Origin: CADEED01 sp039931065
GTDB lineage: Bacteria; Pseudomonadota; Gammaproteobacteria; Steroidobacterales; Steroidobacteraceae
Assembly: GCA_039931065.1 (NCBI GenBank)
Contig: JBDTSP010000007.1
Location: forward strand, 62,001 to 126,000
Length of the DNA: 64,000 nt
Direction: 5' to 3'
The number at the start of each line of letters is the position of its first letter. Positions within the stretch are counted from its first letter, which is position 1. The translations under genes and the position numbers were made by a program. The notes beneath the pieces are model-generated. The model saw only the letters and a list, made by a program, of their open reading frames with translations, was not told the origin of the DNA and made no database searches. This document shows positions 16,768-24,471 of this stretch, piece after piece.

Positions 16768-18234
16768 TCAGGTATGGGGGGTCTTGCGACTCAAGAGGTA
16801 GTAGAGCATCCCACCGAGGAACGATCCGGTAAACCAGCCGTAGGTGTAGAACCAGCTCAACGCGCCGGTCGTGATCGCGACCAGAGTCAGACCCACGGGA
16901 ATGATGAGCGCGACGAACCCGGGCGGGTTCCATGCGGGGTAGGACCCGCCATCGAGATAGAGCCCGGGCAGATCGTAGTGCTGCTTACGCACGACGAAGT
17001 AGTCCACGACCATGATGCCGGCGATCGGGCCCAGCAGGCTCGAATAACCCAGCAGCCAGTTCGAATACAGGCTGTCGACGCTGACATCGGAATGCAGCCA
17101 GCCCATCCGCTTGAGCAATTCCCAGCTCATCAACGCGATGCCGACGAAGCCGGTCAGCAGGACGCCTCTTTTCTGACTGATGAGACGCGGCGCCAGGTTC
17201 TGAAAATCGTTGGTCGGCGACACGATGTTCGCCGCCGTGTTGGTCGAGATGGTCGCGATGATGATGATCAGCATCGAAATCACGACCCAGAAAGGGCTGT
17301 CGATCTTTCCGATGAGCGTGATGGGATCGGAAACGGTTTCACCGACCAGTTGCGCGGAGGCGGCGGTCATCACCACGCCGAGGCCGGCGAACAGCACCAT
17401 GGTCAGCGGCAAGCCGACGATCTGCCCGATGATCTGGCTCTTCTGCGATCTCGCGAAGCGGCTGAAATCCGGGATGTTGAGCGACAACGTCGCCCAGAAG
17501 CCCACCATCGCCGTGAGGCCGGCGAAGAAGTAACCCAGGAAGGATGAGTCCGCCGGTCGATTGCCGGCGCGCGCGAGTAGTTCGGTCGCCGAAGCCTGTG
17601 GCCAGGCCCACACCAGCAAGCCGGCACCGACCAGTACCAGCAGCGGCGCCGCGATGACTTCCAGCCACTTGATCGATTCGGAGCCGCGGATCACGACCCA
17701 AACGTTCGCGCTCCAGAAAATGAAAAAGCCGATGACTTCCCCGACGCCGCCGAGTTGCGCCCAGGTGTCCGACAACGCGGCCAGCATCAGGTGCACGGCG
17801 ATGCCGCCAAACAGGGTCTGGATGCCGAACCACCCGCAGGCCACCAGCGCGCGGATCAGCGCCGGGACGTTGGAACCGATGATGCCGAACGCCGAACGCA
17901 ACATCACCGGGAAGGGAATGCCGAACTTCGTGCCCGCGAAGGCGTTGAGAGTCAACGGAATCAGCACGATGAGGTTCGCGATGAACACCGCCCACAGCGC
18001 CTCGCCCACCGACAGCCCGAAGTACGTCGTCAACACTCCGCCCAGCGTGTAGGTAGGGACGCAGATCGCCATGCCGACCCACAACGCGGCGATGTGCCAG
18101 CTGTTCCAGGTGCGCTGCGAAATTTTCGTCGGGGCGATGTCCGCGTTGAAGCGCGGGCTCGTGGCGAGGTCCGTGCCCACTTCGAGTTCGTAGAACTCGC
18201 CGACCCGCACGGCGCGCGAAATGGAATCCGTCAT
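16768..18234 (-). CDS. NCS1-family nucleobase permease
   Basis: A 488-residue membrane protein with about twelve hydrophobic segments. It carries NCS1 signatures: N-terminal TWNSWHIAALWVGMAICVPT, the SANVWVVIRGSESIKWLE region and NTAANIVSPTNDFQNLAP. Genetic context (pyrimidine degradation on both sides) suggests uracil, thymine, dihydropyrimidine or hydantoin as substrate, probably in symport with a cation. ATG 18234 overlaps the beta-ureidopropionase stop (TGATG). A longer in-frame start at 18291 would run into that gene and is less likely. The exact substrate is not readable. Confidence 0.9.
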   Translation of the reverse strand: MTDSISRAVRVGEFYELEVGTDLATSPRFNADIAPTKISQRTWNSWHIAALWVGMAICVPTYTLGGVLTTYFGLSVGEALWAVFIANLIVLIPLTLNAFAGTKFGIPFPVMLRSAFGIIGSNVPALIRALVACGWFGIQTLFGGIAVHLMLAALSDTWAQLGGVGEVIGFFIFWSANVWVVIRGSESIKWLEVIAAPLLVLVGAGLLVWAWPQASATELLARAGNRPADSSFLGYFFAGLTAMVGFWATLSLNIPDFSRFARSQKSQIIGQIVGLPLTMVLFAGLGVVMTAASAQLVGETVSDPITLIGKIDSPFWVVISMLIIIIATISTNTAANIVSPTNDFQNLAPRLISQKRGVLLTGFVGIALMSWELLKRMGWLHSDVSVDSLYSNWLLGYSSLLGPIAGIMVVDYFVVRKQHYDLPGLYLDGGSYPAWNPPGFVALIIPVGLTLVAITTGALSWFYTYGWFTGSFLGGMLYYLLSRKTPHT

Positions 18235-19106
18235 CAGCCTTGCACCAGCGGGCCGTAGGCATCCGGCCGGCGATCGCGGAAGAACTGCCACGTATTGCGC
18301 ACCTGGCGGATCATGTCGAGGTCGATCTCGTGCACCAGCAGTTCGTCCTTGTCGTAGCTCGCCTGCGCCTCGATCTTTCCTAGCGGATTGACGATGTAGC
18401 TAGAGCCGTAGAACTCACCCATCTTGTCTGACCACGGCGCTTCCTTGCCGACGCGGTTGATCGCGCCGATGAACACCCCATTCGCGGCCGCCGAGGCGGG
18501 CTGCTCAAGCTCCCACAGATATTTGCTCAAGCCCGCGACGGTCGCCGATGGATTGACGATGTACTCCGCACCATTCAGCGCGAGCGCGCGCCAGCCTTCG
18601 GGGAAGTGCCGGTCGTAACAAATGTAGACGCCGAGTTTGACGTACGCCGTCTGGAACACCGGGTAACCCAGGTCGCCAGGCTTGAAGAAGAATTTCTCGT
18701 AAAAGCCCGGATCGACTTGCGGAATGTGTGTCTTCCGGTACTTTCCGAGGTACTTCCCATCGGCGTCGATGACCGCGGCGGTGTTGTAGTAGACGCCGGT
18801 CATCGCTTCCTCGTAGACCGGCACGACCATGACCATGCGGTGCTTCTTCGCGTACTCCTGCATGAGGCGCGTCGTGTGTCCATCGGGAACCGCTTCCGCC
18901 GCCGCGTACCATTTCCGGTCCTGGCTCGGGCAGAAGTAGGGCTGCGTGAAGATTTCCTGGAAACACAGCACCTGCACGTCGCTGGCGGCTGCTTTTTCGA
19001 TGAGGGGCACATGTGCCTCGATCATCTTGTCGCGTATCTGCGCGGGGCTCATGGACACGTCGCCCTTGAGGCCCATCTGGATCAATCCGCATTTGAGTTT
19101 GCTCAT
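18234..19106 (-). CDS. Beta-ureidopropionase (nitrilase-superfamily amidohydrolase)
   Basis: A 290-residue carbon-nitrogen hydrolase with the full Glu-Lys-Cys triad: Glu in QVLCFQEIFTQPYF (~48), Lys in GKYRKTHIPQV (~124) and Cys in VYICYDRHFPEG (~163). It hydrolyses N-carbamoyl-beta-alanine to beta-alanine, CO2 and ammonia, the third step of reductive pyrimidine catabolism. It is the first gene of the operon; ATG 19106 is preceded by CGGAG. A longer open frame runs upstream to 19673 but is low-complexity and unlike the family. The operon supplies beta-alanine to the transaminase at 24472. Confidence 0.93.
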   Translation of the reverse strand: MSKLKCGLIQMGLKGDVSMSPAQIRDKMIEAHVPLIEKAAASDVQVLCFQEIFTQPYFCPSQDRKWYAAAEAVPDGHTTRLMQEYAKKHRMVMVVPVYEEAMTGVYYNTAAVIDADGKYLGKYRKTHIPQVDPGFYEKFFFKPGDLGYPVFQTAYVKLGVYICYDRHFPEGWRALALNGAEYIVNPSATVAGLSKYLWELEQPASAAANGVFIGAINRVGKEAPWSDKMGEFYGSSYIVNPLGKIEAQASYDKDELLVHEIDLDMIRQVRNTWQFFRDRRPDAYGPLVQG

Positions 19107-19389
19107 TCGTAGCTCCGGAGCTTCGGGAGATTCGCCGACGTGCGCCCGGACATCTTGCAACACTCGGGCCCCGGCGTGCACCTGTTGGCGCCTGGCGGCC
19201 GCCACGACTATGCGGCGAGCACAGTAGTTTGAATCCCGCGCCGGTGCGCGCACGCGCCGCGGCCGCGAAGGCCGGTGTGATCGGCAGTGCACCGGGACGT
19301 GGCGCGGGACGGCGCGGTCCGACACCCCGCATTGACGTTCCGCCGCATGACGGCCAGCATTGCCGCGCGGGGCGTCCCGCGCAGTCGGG

Positions 19390-20769
19390 GTGCCTTTGTC
19401 CAATTCGAATTCACTGGCGAGCGTGCTTTCGTGCCCGCGCTGCGGCCGCGGCCCGGTATCCCTCGAACGCGCGGGCTGGATGTGTGGCGCCTGCAGCAGT
19501 GGCTTTCCAGTCATCGGCGAGATTCCCTGGCTGTTCGCGGACCCACGCCAGGCGCTGGGCGAGTGGCGCGGACGCCTGACGTTGTTGACCCAGCACCTGG
19601 CCTCCGAAGCAGCGGCAATGCGCGCCGCCAGGGGCTCGATGCTCGCATCGACCCGCCGGCGGCTCGACCACACGGCCGCTGCCTACGAGGACCAGATCGC
19701 GCGGCTGCGCACCTTGTTGGCGCCGCTTGGACTCGAGCAGGCCGGAATCGCGGAAGCCACGCACCGCGGGCTCGGCACGCAGCTGCCCATCCAGCAGGGG
19801 CTGTCTAACTACTACGTCAACCTGCATCGCGACTGGGCGTGGGGCGACGAGGAAAATACCGCCTCTCTCGCGGAGATCGCCGCGCTGCTGGGCGGCAGCG
19901 TGAAGGGTCTCGGAACCACCCTGGTGCAGGGCGCCGGAGCGTGCCGGCTGGCGTACGACCTGCATGCGGCCGGCGACGCGCCGCTGACCGTGGCCACCGA
20001 TTTCAATCCGCTGCTGTTGTTTGCCGCGCGTGAATTGTTCGCGGGACGCGGCGTCGAGTTGTACGAATTCCCGATCGCGCCGCGCCGGATCGAGGACCAC
20101 GCCGTATTGCGGCGTCTCGTGGCGCCGGCGCCGGGGCGCGCCGGCCTCGAACTGGTCGCCGCCGATGCGCTGCAGCCGCCGTTCGCCGACGGCGCATTCG
20201 ATACGGTCGTAACGCCCTGGTTCGTCGACATCATCGGCGAGCCGTTCGCCCGCGTCGCGGCGCGCATCAACCTGCTGTTGAAGCCGGGTGGCCGCTGGAT
20301 CAACTTCGGCTCGCTGGCGTTCTCGCGTGCCGCGCATGCCGATCGCTTCGGTCTCGAGGAAGTACTCGAATCGATGGCGCCGGCCGGGTTCGCCGTACCC
20401 ACGGTGCGCGAAAATACGCTGCCTTACATGCGATCCCCCGCTAGCCGGCACTCGCGCCTCGAGACCACCGCCAGCTGGGTGACTAACAAGATTGCGGCGC
20501 CGGCGGATCAGCCGCGCGCGCGAGTGGTGCCCGAATGGCTGCTGCAATCCGACAAACCAGTGCCGCGCACCGCGGCGTTTGAAATGCAGGCGATTTCGAG
20601 TCGTGTGCATGCGTTTCTGCTTGCACTCATCAATGGCGAACGCTCGATGCGGGACATGGCGCATGTGCTGGTCGAGCAGCGGCTGATGACCGCGCAGGAA
20701 GCCGAGGCGCAAGTGCGCCTGTTCCTCACACGCCTGCACGAAGAAACCGAATCCCGCGCGACCTTTTAA
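19390..20769 (+). CDS. Zinc-ribbon SAM-dependent methyltransferase, N2227/carnosine N-methyltransferase-like
   Basis: About 459 residues. A four-cysteine zinc ribbon comes first (CPRCGRG, 16 residues on CGACSSGFPV). A helical stretch follows, then NYYVNLHRDWAWGDEENTA, close to the RDWxW-GxEEN signature of N2227/carnosine methyltransferases. The SAM fold is also clear: LVQGAGACRLAYDL, the acidic VATDFNP strand, FDTVVTPWFVDIIGEP and LLKPGGRWINFGSLAF. The C-terminal ~50 residues look like a small helical domain. The start is uncertain: GTG 19390 is chosen, TTG 19360 is possible, and neither has a clear ribosome site. The stop TAA forms the left tip of a GGGGAC element. The 283 nt between this gene and the pyrimidine operon hold only putative promoters; I saw no gene there. 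Confidence 0.75.
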   Translation: MPLSNSNSLASVLSCPRCGRGPVSLERAGWMCGACSSGFPVIGEIPWLFADPRQALGEWRGRLTLLTQHLASEAAAMRAARGSMLASTRRRLDHTAAAYEDQIARLRTLLAPLGLEQAGIAEATHRGLGTQLPIQQGLSNYYVNLHRDWAWGDEENTASLAEIAALLGGSVKGLGTTLVQGAGACRLAYDLHAAGDAPLTVATDFNPLLLFAARELFAGRGVELYEFPIAPRRIEDHAVLRRLVAPAPGRAGLELVAADALQPPFADGAFDTVVTPWFVDIIGEPFARVAARINLLLKPGGRWINFGSLAFSRAAHADRFGLEEVLESMAPAGFAVPTVRENTLPYMRSPASRHSRLETTASWVTNKIAAPADQPRARVVPEWLLQSDKPVPRTAAFEMQAISSRVHAFLLALINGERSMRDMAHVLVEQRLMTAQEAEAQVRLFLTRLHEETESRATF

Positions 20770-20845
20770 AGGGGACATTCCGAGTTAATTGAAAATCTGA
20801 TGCGCGGACGCATCAGATTTTCAATTAACTCGGAATGTCCCCTTT
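20768..20845. repeat. Perfect 37-bp inverted repeat with 4-nt loop (GGGGAC element 1)
   Basis: Left arm 20768-20804 and right arm 20809-20845 are exact reverse complements, separated by CGGA. The tips read AAAGGGGACATTCCGAGTT. The first two bases of the left arm belong to the TAA stop codon of the methyltransferase gene. The arms are too long and the tail too poor in T for a normal terminator. A REP/MITE-like non-autonomous mobile element is the likeliest explanation. Confidence 0.9.
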
Positions 20846-20973
20846 ACCGTCACGATCTGCCACGATTCGTCGGCAGAACGCCCGCCTGCTGCCCGGACGT
20901 CAACCCGATCCCGCGTTGAAATGAACCTCGAGAGCAAAAACGCTCTCGCAAGTTCTAACAACTGGAGACGGCA

Positions 20974-21666
20974 ATGGGCACCTGGACAACGAAGTTTCGT
21001 AAACCCGCGATCATCGCGGGCGTGTTGGCGATCAATCTCGCGGTGAGTCCGGCGTTCGCGACACAGCCGGTCGAGAAGCAGAAGAGCGACAGCAAACGCG
21101 GCGGCGCCGGATTCGCCAGTGGCGCCATGATCGGTGCCGCGGCCGGAGGGCCGATCGGCATGGTCATCGGAGCCACGGTTGGCGGCCTCATGGGCGACCA
21201 CAGCCACAAGAAGAGCGAGGCCCTGGCCGCGCGCCGGGCCGAGGCCGCGCTGCTAGCGAGCCAGGTCGAGGCCCTGAACGGCACACTCAACACCATCGAA
21301 GGAAAAGCGGGCCAGGTCGGTTCGACGGTTCAGTTCCGCACCGGTGAAACCAGCGTTCGCGACAACGACCGGGCACGTCTCGCAAAACTCGGCGCACTGG
21401 TCGCCGGTCTCGATGACGTCCGTGTGCACGTGTCCGGTTTTGCCGATTCCCGCGGCGACGATGCACTGAACCAATCGCTGTCCCAGGAGCGCGCGGACAT
21501 GGTGGCGCGTGAACTCGAGAAGGCGGGTGTCCCCAAGGAACGAATGATCATCGAAGCCCTGGGCGAACGCTTCGCGAGCGTTGAAGCGGCGGCTGACGAC
21601 CAGGCCTTCGAGCGCTGCGTCGAGATCCGCTTCGAGTCGACCAACGCTTCGCTCGCCAGCAACTGA
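20974..21666 (+). CDS. OmpA-family envelope protein (PdsO-like)
   Basis: A 230-residue exported protein: signal peptide with AIIAGVLAINLAVSPAFA, a glycine-zipper segment (GAMIGAAAGGPIGMVIGATV and on to GGLMG, ~45-75), a short coiled coil, and a C-terminal OmpA peptidoglycan-binding domain (VHVSGFADSRGDDALNQSLS). The glycine zipper plus OmpA order is like the OmpA partner of the proteobacterial sortase system (PdsO), but no sortase gene is present here, so the generic name is safer. GGAGAC precedes ATG 20974. In the leader, CGAGAGC (20927-20933) and GCTCTCG (20940-20946) form a 7-bp hairpin about 30 nt before the start. Confidence 0.85.
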   Translation: MGTWTTKFRKPAIIAGVLAINLAVSPAFATQPVEKQKSDSKRGGAGFASGAMIGAAAGGPIGMVIGATVGGLMGDHSHKKSEALAARRAEAALLASQVEALNGTLNTIEGKAGQVGSTVQFRTGETSVRDNDRARLAKLGALVAGLDDVRVHVSGFADSRGDDALNQSLSQERADMVARELEKAGVPKERMIIEALGERFASVEAAADDQAFERCVEIRFESTNASLASN

Positions 21667-21742
21667 CCGGTGGAGTGCCTGGTGGTGCCGGGTGGGGATT
21701 GTGGGGAATACTCGATTCCCTGTTTCCTCACCCGGTAACCCC

Positions 21743-22099
21743 ATGACGAACCAGATCATCGATTTCAGAACGAAGGTCCCGGGCGAGACCTCGACCCCCG
21801 CCGCCGACCGGTTGCTCGCGGGAAGTCCTCAACACGTCGTCAGCAACTATTTCAGCGATACGACCCAGCAGTTCCACAGTGGCATCTGGTCGAGTTCGGC
21901 CGGCAAGTGGCGCATCCAATATTCGGAATCCGAGTTCTGCTGCCTGACGCGCGGACGCGTGGCGCTCGAAAACCTGGCCGGTCAGCGCTGGGAATTCGGT
22001 CCCGGCGAAGGGTTCGTCGTCCCGGCCGGCTTCGAAGGAACGTGGCAGGTTCTCGACGAATGCACCAAGTTCTACGCCATCTTCGAGGCGCGCACTTAA
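21743..22099 (+). CDS. Cupin-fold protein, DUF861 type
   Basis: A 118-residue single-domain cupin. The central pattern FHSGIWSSSAGKWRIQYSES, EFCCLTRGRVALE, FGPGEGFVVPAGFEGTWQV and KFYAIFEA follows the DUF861 (cupin_3) family, which includes ureidoglycine aminohydrolase-like proteins. A histidine-rich metal motif is not obvious, so catalysis is not certain. It precedes the TorF porin gene, whose NtrC-like site overlaps its stop codon. Confidence 0.8.
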   Translation: MTNQIIDFRTKVPGETSTPAADRLLAGSPQHVVSNYFSDTTQQFHSGIWSSSAGKWRIQYSESEFCCLTRGRVALENLAGQRWEFGPGEGFVVPAGFEGTWQVLDECTKFYAIFEART

Positions 22100-22106
22100 T
22101 AAGTGC
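22092..22106. promoter_or_regulatory. Candidate NtrC-type enhancer site
   Basis: GCACTTAATAAGTGC is a perfect dyad with the GCAC-N7-GTGC spacing of NtrC binding sites. It overlaps the cupin stop codon and lies about 145 nt upstream of the expected start point of the sigma-54 promoter at 22217-22233, a normal enhancer distance. Confidence 0.5.
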
Positions 22107-22216
22107 AATGCATCACTCATTGACGGCATAATCCGCTCCGTCGGAACGGTTGTAACTTTTTTAGCTACACCTAACTCGTTGAAATCCATAGGAGGAGAGG
22201 GATAGTGAAGCTGGAA

Positions 22217-22233
22217 TGGCACAACCCTTGCTT
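22217..22233 (+). promoter_or_regulatory. Sigma-54 promoter of the TorF porin gene
   Basis: TGGCACAACCCTTGCTT matches the sigma-54 consensus TGGCAC-N5-TTGCW exactly. The invariant GG and GC are 10 nt apart. The predicted start point is near 22243 and the porin ATG is at 22268, with AATAGCCCTCGGAGG as leader and ribosome site. Use of this promoter would require an enhancer-binding protein such as NtrC. Confidence 0.8.
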
Positions 22234-22267
22234 AAGAACATGGGCCCAATAGCCCTCGGAGGAGCAA

Positions 22268-22966
22268 ATGAAATCGATTAAAACTCTGGCGCTCGTGACC
22301 GGCCTCCTGGCCTTAAGCGGTGTCTCCCAAGCTCAATTCAGTTCGACCTGGACTGCGGTGAGCGATTACGACTTTCGCGGCTTCAGCCAAAGCGCGAAGG
22401 ATCCGGCCCTGCAAGCCAGTGCCGACTACGCGTTTGGCGAAAGCGGATTTGCGATCGGCGCATGGGCGTCGAACGTCGACTTCGGTCCCGGTACCGACTC
22501 AGACATCGAGCTCGATCTGTACGGTGGCTACACGGGTTCCATCAACGAAACTTTCTCCTGGAACGCGGGCGTTGTGCACTACGGGTACCCGAGTTCAACC
22601 GGAGGTGAGTACTTCGAGTACTACGCCGGCTTCAACGCCGGTAACTTCGGCCTGAAGCAGTGGTTTACCGACAGCTTGTTCGACGCGGGCGACAGCGCTC
22701 AATACACCGAAGCGAATTACACACAGCCGCTCGGCGACAAGATGTCCTTGGCCTTCCACGCGGGTTACGCCTGGGGCGACGCCTGGGACAACGCGGAGTT
22801 GATCGACTACGCCGTGCAGTTCAACTACACCGCCGGCAACTTCACGCTGTTCGGCAAGTTCACGGGCACGGATGCCAGTGGCGAACAGAAGATCACCTCC
22901 GATGCGAACAACAACGAAGCGCGCGTGCTCGTGGGCGTCATGACGACGTTCCCCTGGGGCGATTGA
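22268..22966 (+). CDS. TorF-family putative porin
   Basis: A 232-residue outer-membrane beta-barrel protein. It has a signal peptide (LALVTGLLALSGVSQAQ) and the family opening FSSTWTAVSDYDFRGFSQSA, then alternating aromatic strands to the end (EARVLVGVMTTFPWGD). Relatives often neighbour amtB-glnK and are nitrogen-regulated; here those genes are absent but the upstream sigma-54 promoter and NtrC-like dyad point the same way. A CGGAGGA ribosome site precedes ATG 22268 and a strong intrinsic terminator follows. The solute it admits is unknown. Confidence 0.88.
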   Translation: MKSIKTLALVTGLLALSGVSQAQFSSTWTAVSDYDFRGFSQSAKDPALQASADYAFGESGFAIGAWASNVDFGPGTDSDIELDLYGGYTGSINETFSWNAGVVHYGYPSSTGGEYFEYYAGFNAGNFGLKQWFTDSLFDAGDSAQYTEANYTQPLGDKMSLAFHAGYAWGDAWDNAELIDYAVQFNYTAGNFTLFGKFTGTDASGEQKITSDANNNEARVLVGVMTTFPWGD

Positions 22967-23000
22967 TCAGTTAAGAAGAATCAGCTTCAGAGCTGACAGG

Positions 23001-23032
23001 AAAGGCCGGTCGCAAGACCGGCCTTTTCTTTT
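23001..23032 (+). terminator. Rho-independent terminator after the porin gene
   Basis: AAAGGCCGGTC, loop GCAA, GACCGGCCTTTT, then CTTTT: a GC-rich stem with a tetraloop and a T-rich tail, 35 nt after the porin stop codon. Confidence 0.92.
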
Positions 23033-23116
23033 GGAAGAGGAATTGCGGCGTTGCAAAGGATTAAGATTCCCGTCGGGCCTGTCATTTCGACGGGCCTTCG
23101 TTCGTTCTAGAGCACC

Positions 23117-24469
23117 ATGAAAGATCTCAGCACCGGTTCCGTCCCGAGCCACATCGTTTCCATGTCGACGCAGATGGCGATCGGCATCCTCGTGCAGACG
23201 CTGTATTTCTTCACCGATTTGTATTTCGTCTCGAAGATCGGGGATACGGCGATCGCCGGCGTCACTTCCGCGGGCAACATCTGGTTCGTGGTGCTTGCGC
23301 TCACCCAGGTGCTGAACATCGGCACCGTCGCGCTCGTTTCGCATGCCGTCGGCGCACAACAGCGCGACACGGCGAATACCGTGTTCAACCAGTCATTGCT
23401 GATGTCGCTGTATCTCGGGGCGTTTGTCATCGTCGGCGTCTACGTCGTGTCGGGCCCGTACATGCGCACGATCGGTGCCGACGCGGCGACCGTGCAGGCC
23501 GGCATCGACTATCTGTATTGGTTCGCGCCCGGTCTCGGCCTGCAGTTCGTGATGATCGCGATGTTTGCGACGCTGCGCGCCACGGGCATGATGAAACCCA
23601 CTGTCATTCTTCAGATCATCAGTGTGCTCGTGAACATCGTGCTCGCGCCGGTGTTGATCGCGGGATGGGTTACTGGCCACCCGATGGGTCCGGCGGGCGC
23701 GGGCCTTGCGAGCACCATCGCGACGGTCGTCGGTGTGACCTTGAGCGCTTACTACTTCCACAATCACGAGAAATACGTGTCGGTGCATCGCGAGCAGCTG
23801 CGCGCGCAATTTGCGGTGTGGCGCCGGCTGGTGATCATCGGGTTGCCTGTAGGGCTCGAGTTTTTCCTGATGTCCATCGTGATGGCGGTGATCTACTGGG
23901 TGATCCGCGATTTCGGCGCCGCCGCCCAGGCGGGTTTCGGCGTGGGCCAGGGCGTCATGCGCATCATCATGCTGCCGGCGATGGCCGTGGCGTTCGCCGC
24001 TGCGCCGATTGCGGGGCAGAACTTCGGCGCGCGCAAACCCGAACGTGTGCGCGAGACGTTCAAGTGGACCGTCCTGTTCAGCGTCGTGATCATGTTGCTG
24101 CTGACGATCGTCTGTCAGTTCGAATCGCAATGGTTCATACATATCTTCACGAAGGAAGAAGCCGTCGTGCTGGTGGGCGTGCAGATGCTGATGATCAGTT
24201 CGTGGAACTTCGCCGCGAACGGAGTGATCTTCAGCTGCTCGTCGATGTTCCAGGCGCTGGGCAATACCTGGCCGACCATCGGTTCGAGCGCGATCCGGCT
24301 CATCGTGTTCATAGTACCGACACTCTGGCTATCTACCCGGCCGGGCTTCGAGCTCGTTCAGGTGTGGTACGTGTCGGTGGTCAGCATGTTCCTGCAAGCG
24401 GTCGTGAGCTTTACGCTGCTGCGGCGGGAGTTCGGTCGGAAGCTTGGGCCCGCGAGCGCCGTGGCTTAG
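23117..24469 (+). CDS. MATE-family efflux transporter
   Basis: A 450-residue membrane protein with about twelve hydrophobic helices in two homologous halves. Family features are the N-terminal GSVPSHIVSMSTQMAIGILV, FFTDLYFVSKIGDTAIAGVT, and between the halves PIAGQNFGARKPERVRET. Such proteins export drugs or metabolites in exchange for Na+ or H+. It stands alone and converges on the transaminase gene with 2 nt between the stop codons. The substrate is unknown. Confidence 0.92.
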   Translation: MKDLSTGSVPSHIVSMSTQMAIGILVQTLYFFTDLYFVSKIGDTAIAGVTSAGNIWFVVLALTQVLNIGTVALVSHAVGAQQRDTANTVFNQSLLMSLYLGAFVIVGVYVVSGPYMRTIGADAATVQAGIDYLYWFAPGLGLQFVMIAMFATLRATGMMKPTVILQIISVLVNIVLAPVLIAGWVTGHPMGPAGAGLASTIATVVGVTLSAYYFHNHEKYVSVHREQLRAQFAVWRRLVIIGLPVGLEFFLMSIVMAVIYWVIRDFGAAAQAGFGVGQGVMRIIMLPAMAVAFAAAPIAGQNFGARKPERVRETFKWTVLFSVVIMLLLTIVCQFESQWFIHIFTKEEAVVLVGVQMLMISSWNFAANGVIFSCSSMFQALGNTWPTIGSSAIRLIVFIVPTLWLSTRPGFELVQVWYVSVVSMFLQAVVSFTLLRREFGRKLGPASAVA

Positions 24470-24471
24470 GA

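Noticed and set aside
20927..20946. Hairpin CGAGAGC/GCTCTCG before the OmpA-like gene as a terminator
   Set aside because: It lacks a T tract and sits in the leader; at most a small structural feature of the 5' end.
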